A DNA stretch of 64,000 bases from Stichopus chloronotus (lineage: Eukaryota; Echinodermata; Holothuroidea; Aspidochirotida; Stichopodidae): assembly GCA_021234535.1 (NCBI GenBank), contig CM037830.1, forward strand, positions 15,679,116-15,743,115, read 5' to 3'. The notes under the pieces were generated by a model. That model worked only from the letters and a program-made list of their open reading frames with translations, had not been told where the DNA came from and did no database searches. Shown here one piece after another: positions 1 to 11,361 of this stretch. The position numbers and the translations under genes are program-made. The stretch's first letter is position 1. Each line of letters begins with the position of its first letter.

Positions 1-209
1 AGATACTTTAACTAAGACTCCCCTCGTCCCCCCTCCTCTCAGCATCCACAGTCCCTAACGTAATAAGTGAAACATGGTCACAGAATTCTTGCCAACTAGC
101 AAAAATGCAATTTCAAAACTTTCCAAATACCCCCCCTCCTCTCACAACTACAGTCAAAACAGTCTACAAAATGCTGCATAGTCTGAGGAACTGTTACAAA
201 AATAGTCAC
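1..209. other. Start of the intron inside the GON domain
   Basis: Intron sequence (minus-strand reading) after the GON exon donor. Contains two C-rich tracts (about 20-40 and 128-140). No coding signal seen. Confidence 0.6.
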
Positions 210-393
210 CTTTTGGAATAAATTTCAGAAAAGTTTTCAACATCGTCTGGAAGAGTAAGGAATTCCTGAGGATTTGAACTGGTCATCTGATGACAGTATA
301 TATTGATGAACTGCCCCTTGATTAGGAGTCTGTATTCGCCGTCCTCTCTTATGTTACCCAATTGTTGAAGGTCTTTGCAACTTGACTGTTGGC
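210..393 (-). CDS. ADAMTS9: ADAMTS exon: first part of the GON domain
   Basis: A 184-nt exon, phase 1 in and phase 2 out, acceptor acaatag, donor AAG|gtgact. It reads QQSSCKDLQQL, REDGEYRLLIKGQFINIYC, HQMTSSNPQEFLTLP and ENFSEIYSKR. The C-x-x-L, DGEY, I-x-[IV]-[YF]-C-x-x-M and [EF]-x-TLP blocks are those of the GON domain, found only in ADAMTS9, ADAMTS20, GON-1 and their invertebrate relatives. This exon fixes the subfamily. The rest of the domain (about 140 residues in relatives) and the stop codon lie beyond the left edge. Confidence 0.93.
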
Positions 394-1573
394 CTATTGT
401 AAACAAGAACAAACGAAAGGATGCGTTAGAGAGGGCAAAGGGGAATGCAAATCAGATCCCAAAAGAGAGACTGACAAAAACAAAATCTTAAATTTGCACC
501 TTAAACTGAGTGTAATGACAATGGACATTATGCCATGAATCTTATGATTGTTGTAAAGAATCTATCACCTTATCAATTTATACAAAGTTACAACAACACA
601 CACACTCCAAGTAGACCGGTGTCCTCAAATGTTTCTATCGATCACTTTACCCATACTTCAAGAAGAAATGAAAGTCCCAAATATGCTACATACTGTATGT
701 TAAAGAGTTTTCATAAAAGATGGACATCTGAAGAAAGCCTTTTGATGGTCATCTTCTTTAAAAGGCCTGTAATATTTGTTTGAACTCCAAAATGAACATT
801 TGTTGAAATACAGTGAATTCACTGGACACAAACTGTATGGTGAATTCACAGAATATGAACAATATAAAATACCATGTATAAAATTCACAGAGCATGAACA
901 CGCAAAGTGGTTAATTCACAAAGTATGAACAATTTACACTACAGTGAATTCACAAAGTATGGGACATGCAATATAGTTAATTGGCAACATATGAACAGTA
1001 TATCAATATAGTGAATTCACAGAGAATTAACATGAGATACTGTTACTTCTGAGAGCGTGAACGATATTGCAGTGTAGTGAATTCACAGAGTATGAACAGT
1101 ATGCAATACAGTGAATTCACAGAGTACAGACAGAATGCAATACAGTGAATTCACCGCGTATGGACTATATGCAATATACTGAATCACAAACTATGAACAA
1201 TTTACACTATAGTGAATTCACAGAGTATGAACATGCAATATGACTGATTCACAAAGTATGAACAGTGTATCAATATAAAGACTTCACAGAGAATTCACAA
1301 GAAACACAATTGATTCACAGTGCGAACAATATATCAGTTAAGTGAATTCACAGAGTATGAACAATATGCAACAAAAGAAATTAACAGAATTTATGAATAA
1401 TATACAGTCTTATTTCACAGAGTTTAAAGGATATGCGACAGAAATGCATGGTAATTCTGAATCTATACAAAATTGTCCTTGATATAAAAACTACAAGTTC
1501 TTTCATTAAGTTACACTTATACTTTTTTCTTCCTTTTCCTGTTGCAGAGGAGAGTTATGAAGAAAAGACTCAC
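394..1573. other. Intron between TSP1-13 and GON
   Basis: Non-coding except for the GAATTC-bearing minisatellite listed separately. On the minus strand a T-rich to AG tract precedes the GON exon. Confidence 0.7.
806..1372. repeat. Degenerate minisatellite with unit gtgaattcacagagtatgaa
   Basis: At least twelve copies of a unit built on gtgaattcacagagtatgaa followed by an AT-rich spacer (caatatgcaatac), spaced about 25-60 bp apart. Many copies keep the GAATTC core. Copies differ by point changes and small indels, so the array is old and not homogenised. Confidence 0.85.
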
Positions 1574-1712
1574 ATGGTCTTAGATTGCAGTCCCTTCTAG
1601 AGATGGGTTTTATGGCTGGTACTTGACATCTATCTTCTGGTATCTGAGCACCGTACCTATCTTGGCACTGGACTTGACGTATCTGGGTCCCAAGACCACA
1701 TGTGGCAGAGCA
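1574..1712 (-). CDS. ADAMTS9: ADAMTS exon: last TSP1 repeat (TSP1-13)
   Basis: A 139-nt exon, phase 0 in and phase 1 out, acceptor caaacag, donor CAT|gtgagt. It reads CSATCGLGTQIRQVQCQDRY, IPEDRCQVPAIKPISRRDC and NLRP, ending with the first base of the final cysteine codon; the GON exon supplies GC to finish it. If the donor were not used, the frame would stay open for about 20 more codons to a TAA, but the exact phase match with the GON exon favours splicing. CSATCG fits the O-fucosylation consensus. Confidence 0.92.
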
Positions 1713-2206
1713 CTGTTTGAAATGAATGATCTCAAATTAATATCATTGAACGTGATATCGCAAAGATACTACTTTGTTGAAAACAGGAATAATTTATACA
1801 AGAATTGAATTAGACATTAACGGCCCACACATGAAGGTGCTGATTTTAGTAATTGACTACTTAATATTGGGAACACTTTGGGAGTCCAATTCAATGCACC
1901 TAAATTCTAAGCTTTGGTTTCTAAACTACAAAAACTTAACTTCATCTGAGACAAAATATTTACAAACCATGATTTCTTCCAGAATTGTGGTGATTTACCT
2001 TCAAAACAGTAAATGCCAACTTAAAGCGGTAACAGGTTTTTTTGGCTTTCAACCATGCAGGGGAATTACACTGCAGCTAGGCCTACATGTCCACTTGTCA
2101 TAGTTTCACTATTCCAAATACCACTCTGGTGCAAGATATACCATGTGATTCCCCTGTGAAGCACTATCAGATCTGAGGAGGTTGGTACAGGAAAGGGCAG
2201 TAATGG

Positions 2207-2341
2207 GTAAGATGTGGGGCCTAGGGCAAAATGTGGGGCACAGGGTAAAATGTGGGGCATAGGGTAAAAAGTGGGGCATGGGATAAAATGTGGGGCACAG
2301 GGGAAAATGTGGGGGAGGCAAAATGTGGGAAGGTAAAATGT
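2207..2341. repeat. G-rich minisatellite, unit about gggtaaaatgtggggcaca
   Basis: Seven imperfect head-to-tail copies of a 17-21 bp unit with the invariant core aaaatgtgggg. The complementary strand is C-rich and gives an artificial Pro/His/Cys-rich open frame. Confidence 0.9.
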
Positions 2342-2639
2342 AAGGCAGACTAGAGCACCAATGGTGAAGAGGCTCATACCTGAACACCCTGACGGTAGCA
2401 TTTACATATCATATCAGTATATCATATCATAATCCTAGGACCCACCAGAAGTATCATTATATTGAATCACCAACATTGCTTGTACAAGAAAATCTGCAGG
2501 ACTCCATAATTTGCAGAATATCATAAACTAAAGCACAAACAGTGCAGAAGTTGGATCCTTGTCAATAAATTTGTGATACATTTAATGGGCACCCCAAAAT
2601 TACATTGCTTACAATTGCATCACTATTCAAGTTTGACAT

Positions 2640-2916
2640 CCGATAATTGTGACACTGTCATAATGTACATTTTCTACATGGTTTGTACTAGCTGTGGGGA
2701 TATGAATCAGTCCTAATGTGAGAAAAATGGTTGCAAATTTTCCAAAACCAATTTAAATCATTAACTACTAGCTCATTAGTGTTCATTTGCATGTGTCACA
2801 TGGGGGACTATATTAGCTTGTTCATTGATCTGTCATTAGAAGAGCCCTTATAGGAACTGTGACACAAAGCTGACAGGTTTGAGAAGATTAACTGAATAAC
2901 TCAAAGTGTCCCTTTA
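2640..2916 (+). repeat. Interspersed family A, copy 1
   Basis: About 250 bp sharing an ordered series of blocks with 50935-51196, 60575-60857 and the reverse strand of 8515-8755: 'atgaatcagtcctaatgtga', 'ctcattagtgttcatttg', 'cacatgggg', 'tgtcattag' and a terminal caaagtgtccctttaa. No coding capacity. Non-autonomous transposon or SINE-like element. Confidence 0.75.
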
Positions 2917-3049
2917 ATGTCTAGACCTACACGTACCTCCTCAGACTAGACTGAGTTTCAGTCAGGACAAAATCTGACCCATTGCCCGATTACTCAACTA
3001 TCATTCCTGCGCATAGAGATATTTAAGATGTTGTATGACATTTAAAGGC

Positions 3050-3800
3050 GCACCTTTCAAGGAGGAGAAAACTTTGGCAGGATTTCAAAAAATGGGCCTT
3101 AGGTCACACATAGAACCATGGACTATAAATTCGTGTACACACTAAGATAGACAACAAACAGAGCATCATTATAATAAACCATCAGCATTGTACAAGAGAA
3201 TCTGTAGGAATAGAAGCATTTTGCAGAATTTAAAAAAATGGGCCATAGGATCCACATGGGACTTTGGACCAAGCAGTTTTGAATACCCCAAATTAGCCTA
3301 CCACTCAGGAAACATTTTGTCCAAGTTACATACAAATCCATCAAAGCATGTGCAAAAAGAAGGATTCAGAACAGAATTTTATAAAATGGTCCACAGGGCC
3401 CACATGGGGCCTTGAACTAAAATTCCCAGAACAAAATGGATGTACCACTAATAGAGAATTATTGCTGACAAACCATCAACCTTGTACAAGAGAATCTGTA
3501 GGAGAAGCATTTTGCAAAATTTCACAAAACAGGCCATGGGGCCTTCAAGGGACCACAGATCAAAAAATTTTTGAACACCCCAAATGGTCCACTATGTATG
3601 GAACATTGTGTGCAAGTTTCATGTAAATGCATGAAAGTTTGACAAAGGAGAAGTATTTTGAACAAATGTGGATAGATGAATGGATGGACAAACGGATGGA
3701 CGGAGGGATGGCTGGACAGATAAATAGCCAGATGGACAGATAGACACACAGGTAGATGCTGCACCATTACAAAAGCTCACACCAGCTAGCTGGTATGGGC
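3050..3800 (+). repeat. Cluster of degenerate direct repeats ending in a GGAT/GACAGA microsatellite
   Basis: The block 'ttgtacaagagaatctgtag' plus gaagcattttgca...atttcacaaaa occurs near 3190 and 3485, with weaker copies near 2480 and 5035. Phrases such as cacatggg(g)actttg and catgcaaagtttgacaaaggag recur. A tract of ggatggacaga repeats occupies about 3669-3745, followed by aaaagctcacaccagctagctgg. This looks like stacked fragments of one old interspersed element. Confidence 0.65.
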
Positions 3801-4207
3801 TAAAAAGCGCCTGGAAAAGAAATCTCTGGGAATGTTTGAATAGAAAAATGAAACACAAAATTGATTTAACTCACTTAGGTAAACTTGTCTGATAAGTGGA
3901 TGATTCTGAATTATGCACTATATAAGGGGACTAACTTATCGACTTTACTGTGTCTCTCATTACTTTAAAATTCATTTATCTTTTTGTTTGACATGTTCAC
4001 AAATTTCTGTTGTTAGAATTCTTCCAATGGAAGTGTCCACTCTCCTAAAATTGCTTCAATGCATTGAATCAATGACAGACCACAGAATGTGACCAAGATA
4101 TTAAGTTACTGGCAACACTACCATAACATCACAAGATTAGCTGCCTGAAAACGAAATAACCAAAACCTACAAGAAAAGTCGTGAAAACGTATTTTTAACA
4201 TATTCAC

Positions 4208-4396
4208 CAAGGACCACGCTCCAGTTATCCAGGCAGCGTCATCTTCACAGCCTCCTAAATTACAGGCTTGTTGCACAGGAGGTTTTGTGGCCTGATCACA
4301 TATGTCTGCCTCTCCAGGAATTGGCCAGCCCTGCTCGCTGAGAGCCTGACAAATCACGTGCCTGACCTGTATACCAGCGTTGCATGTCCTGGAACA
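4208..4396 (-). CDS. ADAMTS9: ADAMTS exon: TSP1-12
   Basis: A 189-nt, 63-codon, phase 0-0 exon, acceptor tacacag, donor TTG|gtgaat. It reads CSRTCNAGIQVRHVICQALS, ADICDQATKPPVQQACNLGGC and the lead-in AWITGAWSL. All six cysteines and the KP motif are present. CSRTCN has the fucose-acceptor threonine but asparagine instead of glycine after the cysteine, so it is off-consensus. The middle loop (EQGWPIPGE) is a few residues longer than in the other repeats. Confidence 0.93.
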
Positions 4397-4534
4397 CTGT
4401 GTGTAAAGAAAAGATAGCACTAAGAAATTGCTTGATTCTTCATTTGCTGAAAGTGCGACTACTTCAACGAATGGAGTCTGCCATGGCTCTAGACATTTTG
4501 GGTGGCAATGAAAGAAAAAATATCATCTACAGTG

Positions 4535-4755
4535 TGATACACCGAAACTTTTTAGCCCTTCAGAAGGTCACACTTCATAGTAGTCTCCATGTATCCATCT
4601 TCTATCTACCATCCTCTACCCCCCCCCCCTGCACTTCATATCTATCAGGTGTCACATGATTACATATTTCATCTAAACATACATTTTCTTTTTCTCATCT
4701 TACTTTGAAAATCATCTGAAGTGTAATTGTAGTTGGAGAAACATATTCAACAACA
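4535..4755 (+). repeat. Direct duplication, left copy
   Basis: About 215 bp, from gatacaccgaaactttttag to ggagaaacatattcaacaa, is repeated at 6105-6321 with only scattered differences and a different C-run length (12 C here, 6 C there). High identity means a recent event. Confidence 0.9.
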
Positions 4756-4879
4756 AGAGCCCAAGGGCACTCTAGTTCCTTGCACAGATGGAGAGCATAT
4801 ATAATGTTAATTATGAAGTAAAAGGGAGCATATTGCATTATTTTATATGATAGCCTATGTGGTCCATTTCTGACCATGA

Positions 4880-5130
4880 ACTCTCACTTTTGTACCATAA
4901 AATCTGTAGAGAGAGAAACATATTTCATGCTTCTATAACATGGCCCATTTCAAACATTGGACCCCAAACATGACAAACATGCACCCACATGGAACCACTT
5001 CCATAGCACCAATGTGACCAACCATCAACAGTGTTACATACAATCTGTAAGAGAAGGAGTATTTTGCATGATTTCACAACAGCCTAGGGGCACTATGGTT
5101 CCTTGTACTTGGAATATACATACTGTAAAA
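4880..5130 (+). repeat. Degenerate member of the 3.1-3.6 kb repeat family
   Basis: Contains accatcaacagtgttacat, caatctgtaagagaaggagt and attttgcatgatttcacaac, matching the blocks at 3180-3540. Followed by cctaggggcactatggttcc, a phrase that also occurs in altered form at 4760. Confidence 0.55.
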
Positions 5131-5677
5131 TGATATGCCTGAGTTCATAAATATCAAAGAAGCCATTTCAGTCCAATAAACTGATAGCATGCCCTGGAGA
5201 GAACTACTGGGGTCTAGCTTAAACTGGTAAGAACACCAACTGACTTATTTTCTTTCATCCTTACCTGCCCACCTCACTAATTGAAAAGACACTTACATGA
5301 ATGCACACATTAGCACTCAGGCACGAGGAGGTAAACTGATCCAGCCCAAACTTGTCTGGTGTGACCACCTACAGTAGTGCAAACAACACTGCTTCTTTTT
5401 CATTTGATCAAGAAACTGCTAACTTAAGCAGTACTTCCATGATGCACTAAAGGGGGACTGATGGTACATATGAGCATCAGCATAACAAGGTTTTCAGACT
5501 TTTGCCCCCAGTTCCCCCAGATGACCTTTGACCTCCACCAAAAACAATAAGGCACACCTTCTCAATATGGCAAACCTACATACTAAGTTTGATTTTCATC
5601 GAACTTTCCCCTATTGAGTTAGAGCGTACCTAAGCAAGTGTCACAGATGCGCACACACACACACACATACCCGTTAA

Positions 5678-6022
5678 GGGCGCCTATTGGGGACATGGAC
5701 TTTTCCTCATGTAAATGGGGATATCCCCACTTTGCACATGATGCCCCCACTTTACTGACATAAGACTTGTATGTATCCCCGATTCACGCCATAACAGAAT
5801 TGTGTGTATAATTTTTTTACACACATACACCCCTATACACAGGAATAAATCCATATAACAGGTAATTGGGGAAAATGTCAGATTGAGCTATAAACATGAG
5901 GGCGCATATCTGAAACCCCAATTTGCATTATGTTAAAATATCCAGGAACGGGGATATCCCCGTTTTTTAGTATATCCCCATTTGAAGCTCTAATTTCTCG
6001 TGCGTGTCCCCAATCGGCGCCC
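5678..6022. mobile_element. Short TIR element (MITE-like) inserted in a CA repeat
   Basis: 345 bp with terminal inverted repeats: left gggcgcctattggggacatg, right end whose complement is gggcgccgattggggacacg. The inverted match continues inward through aaatggggatatcccc-type blocks near 5720 and 5960-5985. There is no open frame, so it is non-autonomous. CA microsatellites flank both ends (5652-5669 and 6031-6047). The flanks read gttaa and attac, giving at best a 3 bp TTA target duplication, which is unsure. Confidence 0.75.
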
Positions 6023-6104
6023 ATTACAAACCCACACACACACACACGCCAACCTGACTGCATAGGTTCCTTTGCTGACACAAGGAACCAAAAATCATTC
6101 ACAA

Positions 6105-6321
6105 TGATATACCAAAAATTTTTGGCCCTTCAGAAGGTCACACTTCATAATATATCTCCATGTATCCATCTTCTATCTACCATCCTCTACCCCCCTGCAC
6201 TTCATATCTATCAGGTGTCACATGATTACAAATTTCATCTAAACATACATTTTCCATTTCTCATCTTACTTTGAAAATTATCTGAAGTGTAATTGTAGAT
6301 GGGGAAACATATTCAGCAAAA
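6105..6321 (+). repeat. Direct duplication, right copy
   Basis: Partner of 4535-4755. Shares ttcagaaggtcacacttcat, tccatgtatccatcttctat and cttactttgaaaat. Lies just right of the TIR element and its CA tract. Confidence 0.9.
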
Positions 6322-8514
6322 ATGGACACCCTACTTTTCAGACTGATTCAAAGTTGACTCATGTGTCTATTAAATGTAGTTGAAACTCTTTAAAAAACGA
6401 AATTTATAGGCAATTACACTGCATTCACAAAAATAGTAAAACCAATATCTCATCTTATTGTTAAAGATATGTTACTGCAACTTACATGAATCATGAAATT
6501 GGTTTTTGCATAGCTCCCTCTATTTTCAGTTAGTTTACTCCCTCAACTACACTTGAGGATTATAAAAACAATATGTGTAGCTGCCATTCTGACATTTTGG
6601 TCAATTCAGGTGATGTGTCTCAACTTTGTCAAAATAAACATCACTTGTTTGAAATGTTTACATAATGTTCAGCACTGGCAGACTTAAATGCATGTCAAAT
6701 ATTGCTGTTTTTGTGGTAAACTATCCTTAATGTGCTCACTGTTATCAGTGACAGATTTAACAAATTTTGCTAGCACTGACTGCAAAATGGCTGGTCACAA
6801 GACAGTATTTTAACTTTGTGTAATGTCCCAGACAAAGCAATGAATTGAACTATTTTTATACAACTTACAGGAGACAAATCCATTTGCAAATGTTGCGACA
6901 AAACTGTGCCAAAATTTAACCAAAAATCTTTTGCTCCTGCAGAAGGGCAAGGAATGAGGGGAAGGTGAGGAAATGTAAGGTATCGTTCCATCTTTAGAGA
7001 GTCCATTTTTCATGTCTCGTACATGTGTTGCCTATTCTCAACATTACTAAAATGCAAGTGGAATATCTGCTACAGATTACAGTTTGTTAGCACTGACCGG
7101 CTCGGGTAACTCTACGGTTCTGAAACGACATCATCCCACGCTTTGTAAGCTACTTGTATCAGCGACTAAAGGATGGCATATTACAGACGATAATCCTGCC
7201 ATCGGTATTCATTGTCTAATGAACAATCATCATCGCAGGGACCAGATAACCTGGTAGGTATGAACCAAGCATACAATCAACAATGCAGTTATCCAGGAGA
7301 AGCAGGTAGAGTTCAACTCTAATTGACTGGCATGGGTGTTTGGAATAAAGGACAAACTTAAATAGCCTGGTAACCACAACATTCCATTGAGCCAGGGGGA
7401 TTCCAGCCAAACAGTTTCAACACTGCAACAGAGTGCAGTTTTGACATGATAATGTCATGGTAAGGTCACGATGAGTGTGAATAAAAAATAAGCACGAATT
7501 ATCCTTTCAAAGGGACAACTTTTTTCTTCAATGTAACCACAAAGTTCATAAACCAATAGTTGAATGTTTTTAGTGAAATCTAAACCAACTAAATGTTCTT
7601 TAATTTCTGTACCTATCAGTCATGATTTAATATCACATATATATGTGAGGTCAAAGGGTTGGTATTTACAACGATGATCACAGAACATGCAAGAAATGTT
7701 TATCGAAAGAATCATTCAATTCCTGATTAAGTTCTGTAAGTTCTGTTAGTCATCTGACGTCAAGGCATTATAAACACGTAGTTCTGCTGGTGGGGAAACA
7801 TCTTCAATTAAGATGGATTTCTGACAGGAATCACTTCAAAATATCATCAATGTGAAAAAGCTTCTGCATACTGGATATGGAAAAGTATTGGTAAAGGATA
7901 ACTATTTCAATAGTTATTGTTGTTGTTTATTTGTTTACAGACAGTTCCTCAGGATTGCTGTGGGTAAACAAAGACTACTAAATGCCAGCAAACTTCCCAT
8001 TCAAGCTCTAAAAAAGCAATCGCAATATCACTGCCCACCCAGCATGCGACTTTGTTGTGCAGCTTCACTACACAGTGTACTGGCAAGATATCTTGAACTA
8101 CCCCCCTGCTAAAATCCCCCCCACACAAAAAGGCTCATTAACACTGTGCAGGAGTACATTTTGATGCTAACAAGCGTGCTCTTTGCTCATTCAGAGGCTC
8201 TGAATAAGCTGGAAAAACAATTACATTTTCTTATTTGTTTCTCTGAAAAGAGAACAGTTGTTTCTGAGAATTTGCTTCCCATACTGTGAGCATCTTGTCA
8301 CATGGAGAGATGAAGAAAGATCTTTGTAACAACAGCTGGTTGTGCAACTTGCGTGTCATCAAATTATTGGTTGGCTGCTTTAAAGCAGCTGATTAACCGT
8401 TTCAGTCATTTTTTTTCTCACTTATCGTGGTTTTCCGAACAACCATTCATAACCTTCACATTATTCATGGGGCACATTGATTTGTGTCGACAAATTCTTC
8501 AAATGGGACCAGAA

Positions 8515-8755
8515 ATATTTTCAAACCTGTTAAATCTGTCAAAGTTTCCTTCACAAGCTTATAAAAAACGGTCACACATAGGGGATCCACATGTGTCACA
8601 TTCAAATGGACATTAATGAGTAAATAACAAAACACTTCAATTTGGTTTAGGAAAATTTGTGACCAGGCACTTGTCACATTAGAATTAAGTTTATATGCAC
8701 AAAACTAGTGCATGCCAGGGTTTGACTGTTTTCATAATGTTTGCATGTGAACCTA
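8515..8755 (-). repeat. Interspersed family A, copy 2 (reverse)
   Basis: Reverse-complement copy of the family at 2640, 50935 and 60575: on the minus strand it shows ttctaatgtgacaagtgcct, ggtcacaaattttcctaaacc, actcattaatgtccatttg and cacatgtggatcccc in the same order. Confidence 0.72.
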
Positions 8756-9399
8756 GAGTAATTATGCTAATTAGCATTGTCATGCTGCTGTACCCTTCAA
8801 ATTTACAAAGCTTTATTGATATCAACACAAAGTGACGCTTTAAACTTAAAAATATCAGCTAGATGTTGCAAGAAAAAAAAATAAAACCACAATTTGAGCC
8901 AACAAAGATTCTTTTAACAGTCACCTGGTTGCTATGCAATTAACTACAACGCTTCACACAGTTCTGTTTGAAAAGTGACCTTGAGAATGCTACGGTTGCC
9001 CAGCTTACGCAATTGCGCGGTCAAATTTTCAAACGATGATATCTTCGCCCCTGTGCATTCGATCACTGCTAATATTTTCACAGCACATACTCTGTACACT
9101 CCTCAACTCCCCTTCCAAATTTTGCAACCATGCACGATCATCCGGCAGAGATATTGATGATTTTAGCTTTTGACCACGCCTTCAAACAACCTTCAGTAAA
9201 ACATGTCAGGGAACGGCATTACCACTCCGTCAATCTCCAAAGCTACTCCATGTGAATCATGACACTTGTTTCCATATACGGTTATAATCTCCCCTTGTTC
9301 GAAGACATTTTAGTGATATTTAAATACTAAATAACTCCCATCACTTTCACTTGCCTTCGCAGTTGGTTGCTCTATATACAAACCACGCCAACTCATGTT

Positions 9400-9720
9400 T
9401 CGTCATATGATAATAACGTGTAATGACGTCACACGATGTCGAAATCCGAACGAACAAGTCCAAACTAGTTTACAGTATTGCATTGTGGGTAGCGTATGTC
9501 TTGCGTGTGTGCCTACGTATCAGTAGTACGTAAACAGTACGTATATGGAGTAGAAAAGAAACAGTGTAGCCCTAGCAACCAGAAAAAGATTTTAAAACTT
9601 GTCACGGAAGTGCATCACCGCACCTCTGTTATCATTTTTGTCATTTTCATGTGAAAAACTCAATTAACTTTGTGAAAGTGAAGTATGAGACCGTTCGGGA
9701 TTCCCATTGCGGATATTTTC
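9400..9720. promoter_or_regulatory. CpG-rich patch with promoter-type motifs
   Basis: Within 320 bp there is a perfect palindromic CRE TGACGTCA (9424-9431), cattgtgggta (9481-9491), three TACGTA palindromes (9514-9519, 9527-9532, 9538-9543), cctagcaac (an RFX-type half site, 9571-9579) and cggaagt (ETS core, 9605-9611). CpG is much denser than in the flanking intron. No TATA box or initiator is evident and no exon can be placed next to it, so its activity and direction are unknown. Confidence 0.3.
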
Positions 9721-10046
9721 GACATTTTCTGTGACGATCACGAGGGAAAATTTTCGCGACTGTGTTGAGATGTGCAACCTTCGTTTGGACCATATATTTG
9801 TGCGATTTATCTCTTTTGGAACAATTATATCGGGCCATACCTCTTGGATAATGTGTTCCCAATGTTCTGAGTGAGTTTTAAGAGATAATTTACTATAAAC
9901 TGTGAGATTCGGATGATTTAAAAATGTTAAATTTTGTTCTTTCTTGGTTAGTCCCAAGGACGATCCACTATGTGTGTTGCAGTGTTACATAATTATCTTG
10001 ATGTTAGCAACGGTGCAAAATGGGCATAGCAACCCGGTGACTGTTA

Positions 10047-10500
10047 ATGTTTTCAAGATTCCTTTTAATGTTGTCATTGACATTCCCTAATGTTGTCAGT
10101 GAGATTCCCTGTTTGAGATTCCCTGTAATGTTGTCATTGAGATTTCCTATAATGTTTTCATCGAGATTGCCGTTAATGTTTTTATCGAGATTTCCCTTTA
10201 ATGCATTTAAGGAGATTCCCTTCAATGTTTTTACTGAGATTTCTTTCAAAGTTTTTATCAAGATTTCCGTTCATGTTTTATTGAGTTTTTCCCCTTAATG
10301 TTTCTATTGCGATTTCGTTTAATGTTTTTATCGAGATTCCCTTTAATGTTTTTATGGAGATTCCCTTGAATGTTTTTATTGAGGCTCCCTTTGATATTTT
10401 TATCGAGCTTTCCCTTTAATGTTTCTATCAGGATTTCCCTTTAATGTTTCTATCAGGATTTCCCTTTAAAGTTTTTATCAAGATTTCTGTTTAACGTGGG
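10047..10500. repeat. Minisatellite, unit about 27 bp (gagattccctttaatgtttt)
   Basis: Around 17 tandem imperfect copies of a unit near gagattccctttaatgtttt followed by tatc. Variation is mostly point substitution; the last copies drift to gtttctatcaggatttccct. It produces antisense low-complexity frames (NLDENI- and FNVF-type repeats) that are not genes. Confidence 0.92.
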
Positions 10501-10540
10501 TTTTTATCGAGGGTTTCTGTGAATCAGGTTCAACTGAGAC

Positions 10541-10709
10541 CTGCACTTCTTTGTAATGTAATTAGACGATAAGCCAAACATCGGCGAACCCTTCGACCAG
10601 CCTCCCCGAAAACAGGTGCAGGCATCCTGACAATGACAGGAATGTCTGCCTGCCACTCCATCCTCCTTACGAGCTGGCCATCACCTGCTAGTTTGAGTGA
10701 TCCCTGTGA
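10541..10709 (-). pseudogene. Possible dead TSP1 exon
   Basis: A 169-nt GC-rich segment, about the length of the TSP1 exons, with a good minus-strand acceptor (ctccctcgtcattcag) and a possible donor GCAG|gtctca. One frame reads EDGVAGRHSCHCQDAC then CFRGGWSKGS, resembling the last half of a TSP1 repeat (C4C, W-x-x-G); another frame has GRRVRRC. It lacks the CS..C opening and has stops, so if it is an exon it is dead. Chance resemblance is a real alternative. Confidence 0.22.
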
Positions 10710-11361
10710 CTGAATGACGAGGGAGAGGAACATTAGAGGAAATGATTGATCGCTCTCGGCGGAGGATCGGACGGGACATTTACAATCACAAAATGAAAAC
10801 GGGAGAAATCAAAGATTTGGGTGGAGGGATCTTGGTGTGGTAGGCATATGAGTTACAAAAATCTTCAGAGAGACGTTTTTGATAAAGAGCGATGAATATT
10901 TTGTCCGCACTTTGTCGAACTTCCACAGACAGATCAACAGCTGGTAAACAGCAACCTTTCCCCGCATCAACTGCCTTGTTATAATGACTTAAAAATAAAT
11001 GCTGGTATACAGTGAGTCATGATGGGCTGTACCTGACCACCAGAAAGCTTCAATGGCAGTGTCACGTAAATTGTACAGCTCGTTTGGTTTCAGTTTATTT
11101 ACTACCATCATGGCTTACCTTGCCTCAGCACAACCAGGCACACCAGGCACTTAGTGCTTGAAGAATAATAAAACAAACATGACCCTGATTCTTGATTACC
11201 ACTGTATGAAAACATTGACTTAGGAAACCATGTGATTAACTAATGCATGGACAATGCCATAGAAGTCATGTAAATTGGAGACTGTACATCATGCAGCGAC
11301 TGAGGTGATAGAGGTATGCTTATTTTAGAGATGACATATGCAATGTAATCATTTAACTCAC

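Larger units (their letters stand above)
1713..4207. other. Intron between TSP1-12 and TSP1-13
   Basis: Holds, from left to right, a G-rich 19-21 bp minisatellite, one copy of the ~250 bp interspersed family A, and several degenerate copies of a 'ttgtacaagagaatctgtagga' family ending in a GGAT-type microsatellite. No exon recognised. Confidence 0.7.
4397..11361. other. Intron between TSP1-11 and TSP1-12
   Basis: A 7 kb intron with a 215 bp direct duplication, a TIR element, a reverse copy of family A, a CpG-rich promoter-like patch near 9.4-9.7 kb, a 27 bp minisatellite and one GC-rich exon-like segment, each listed separately. The rest (about 6330-8500 and 10740-11360) shows nothing I can name. 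Confidence 0.7.

Noticed and set aside
2066..2401. Minus-strand frame rich in Pro, His and Cys
   Set aside because: Product of the G-rich minisatellite at 2207-2341.
10004..10298. Open frames on both strands across 10.0-10.3 kb
   Set aside because: Created by the 27-bp minisatellite; unit lengths divisible by three keep frames open.
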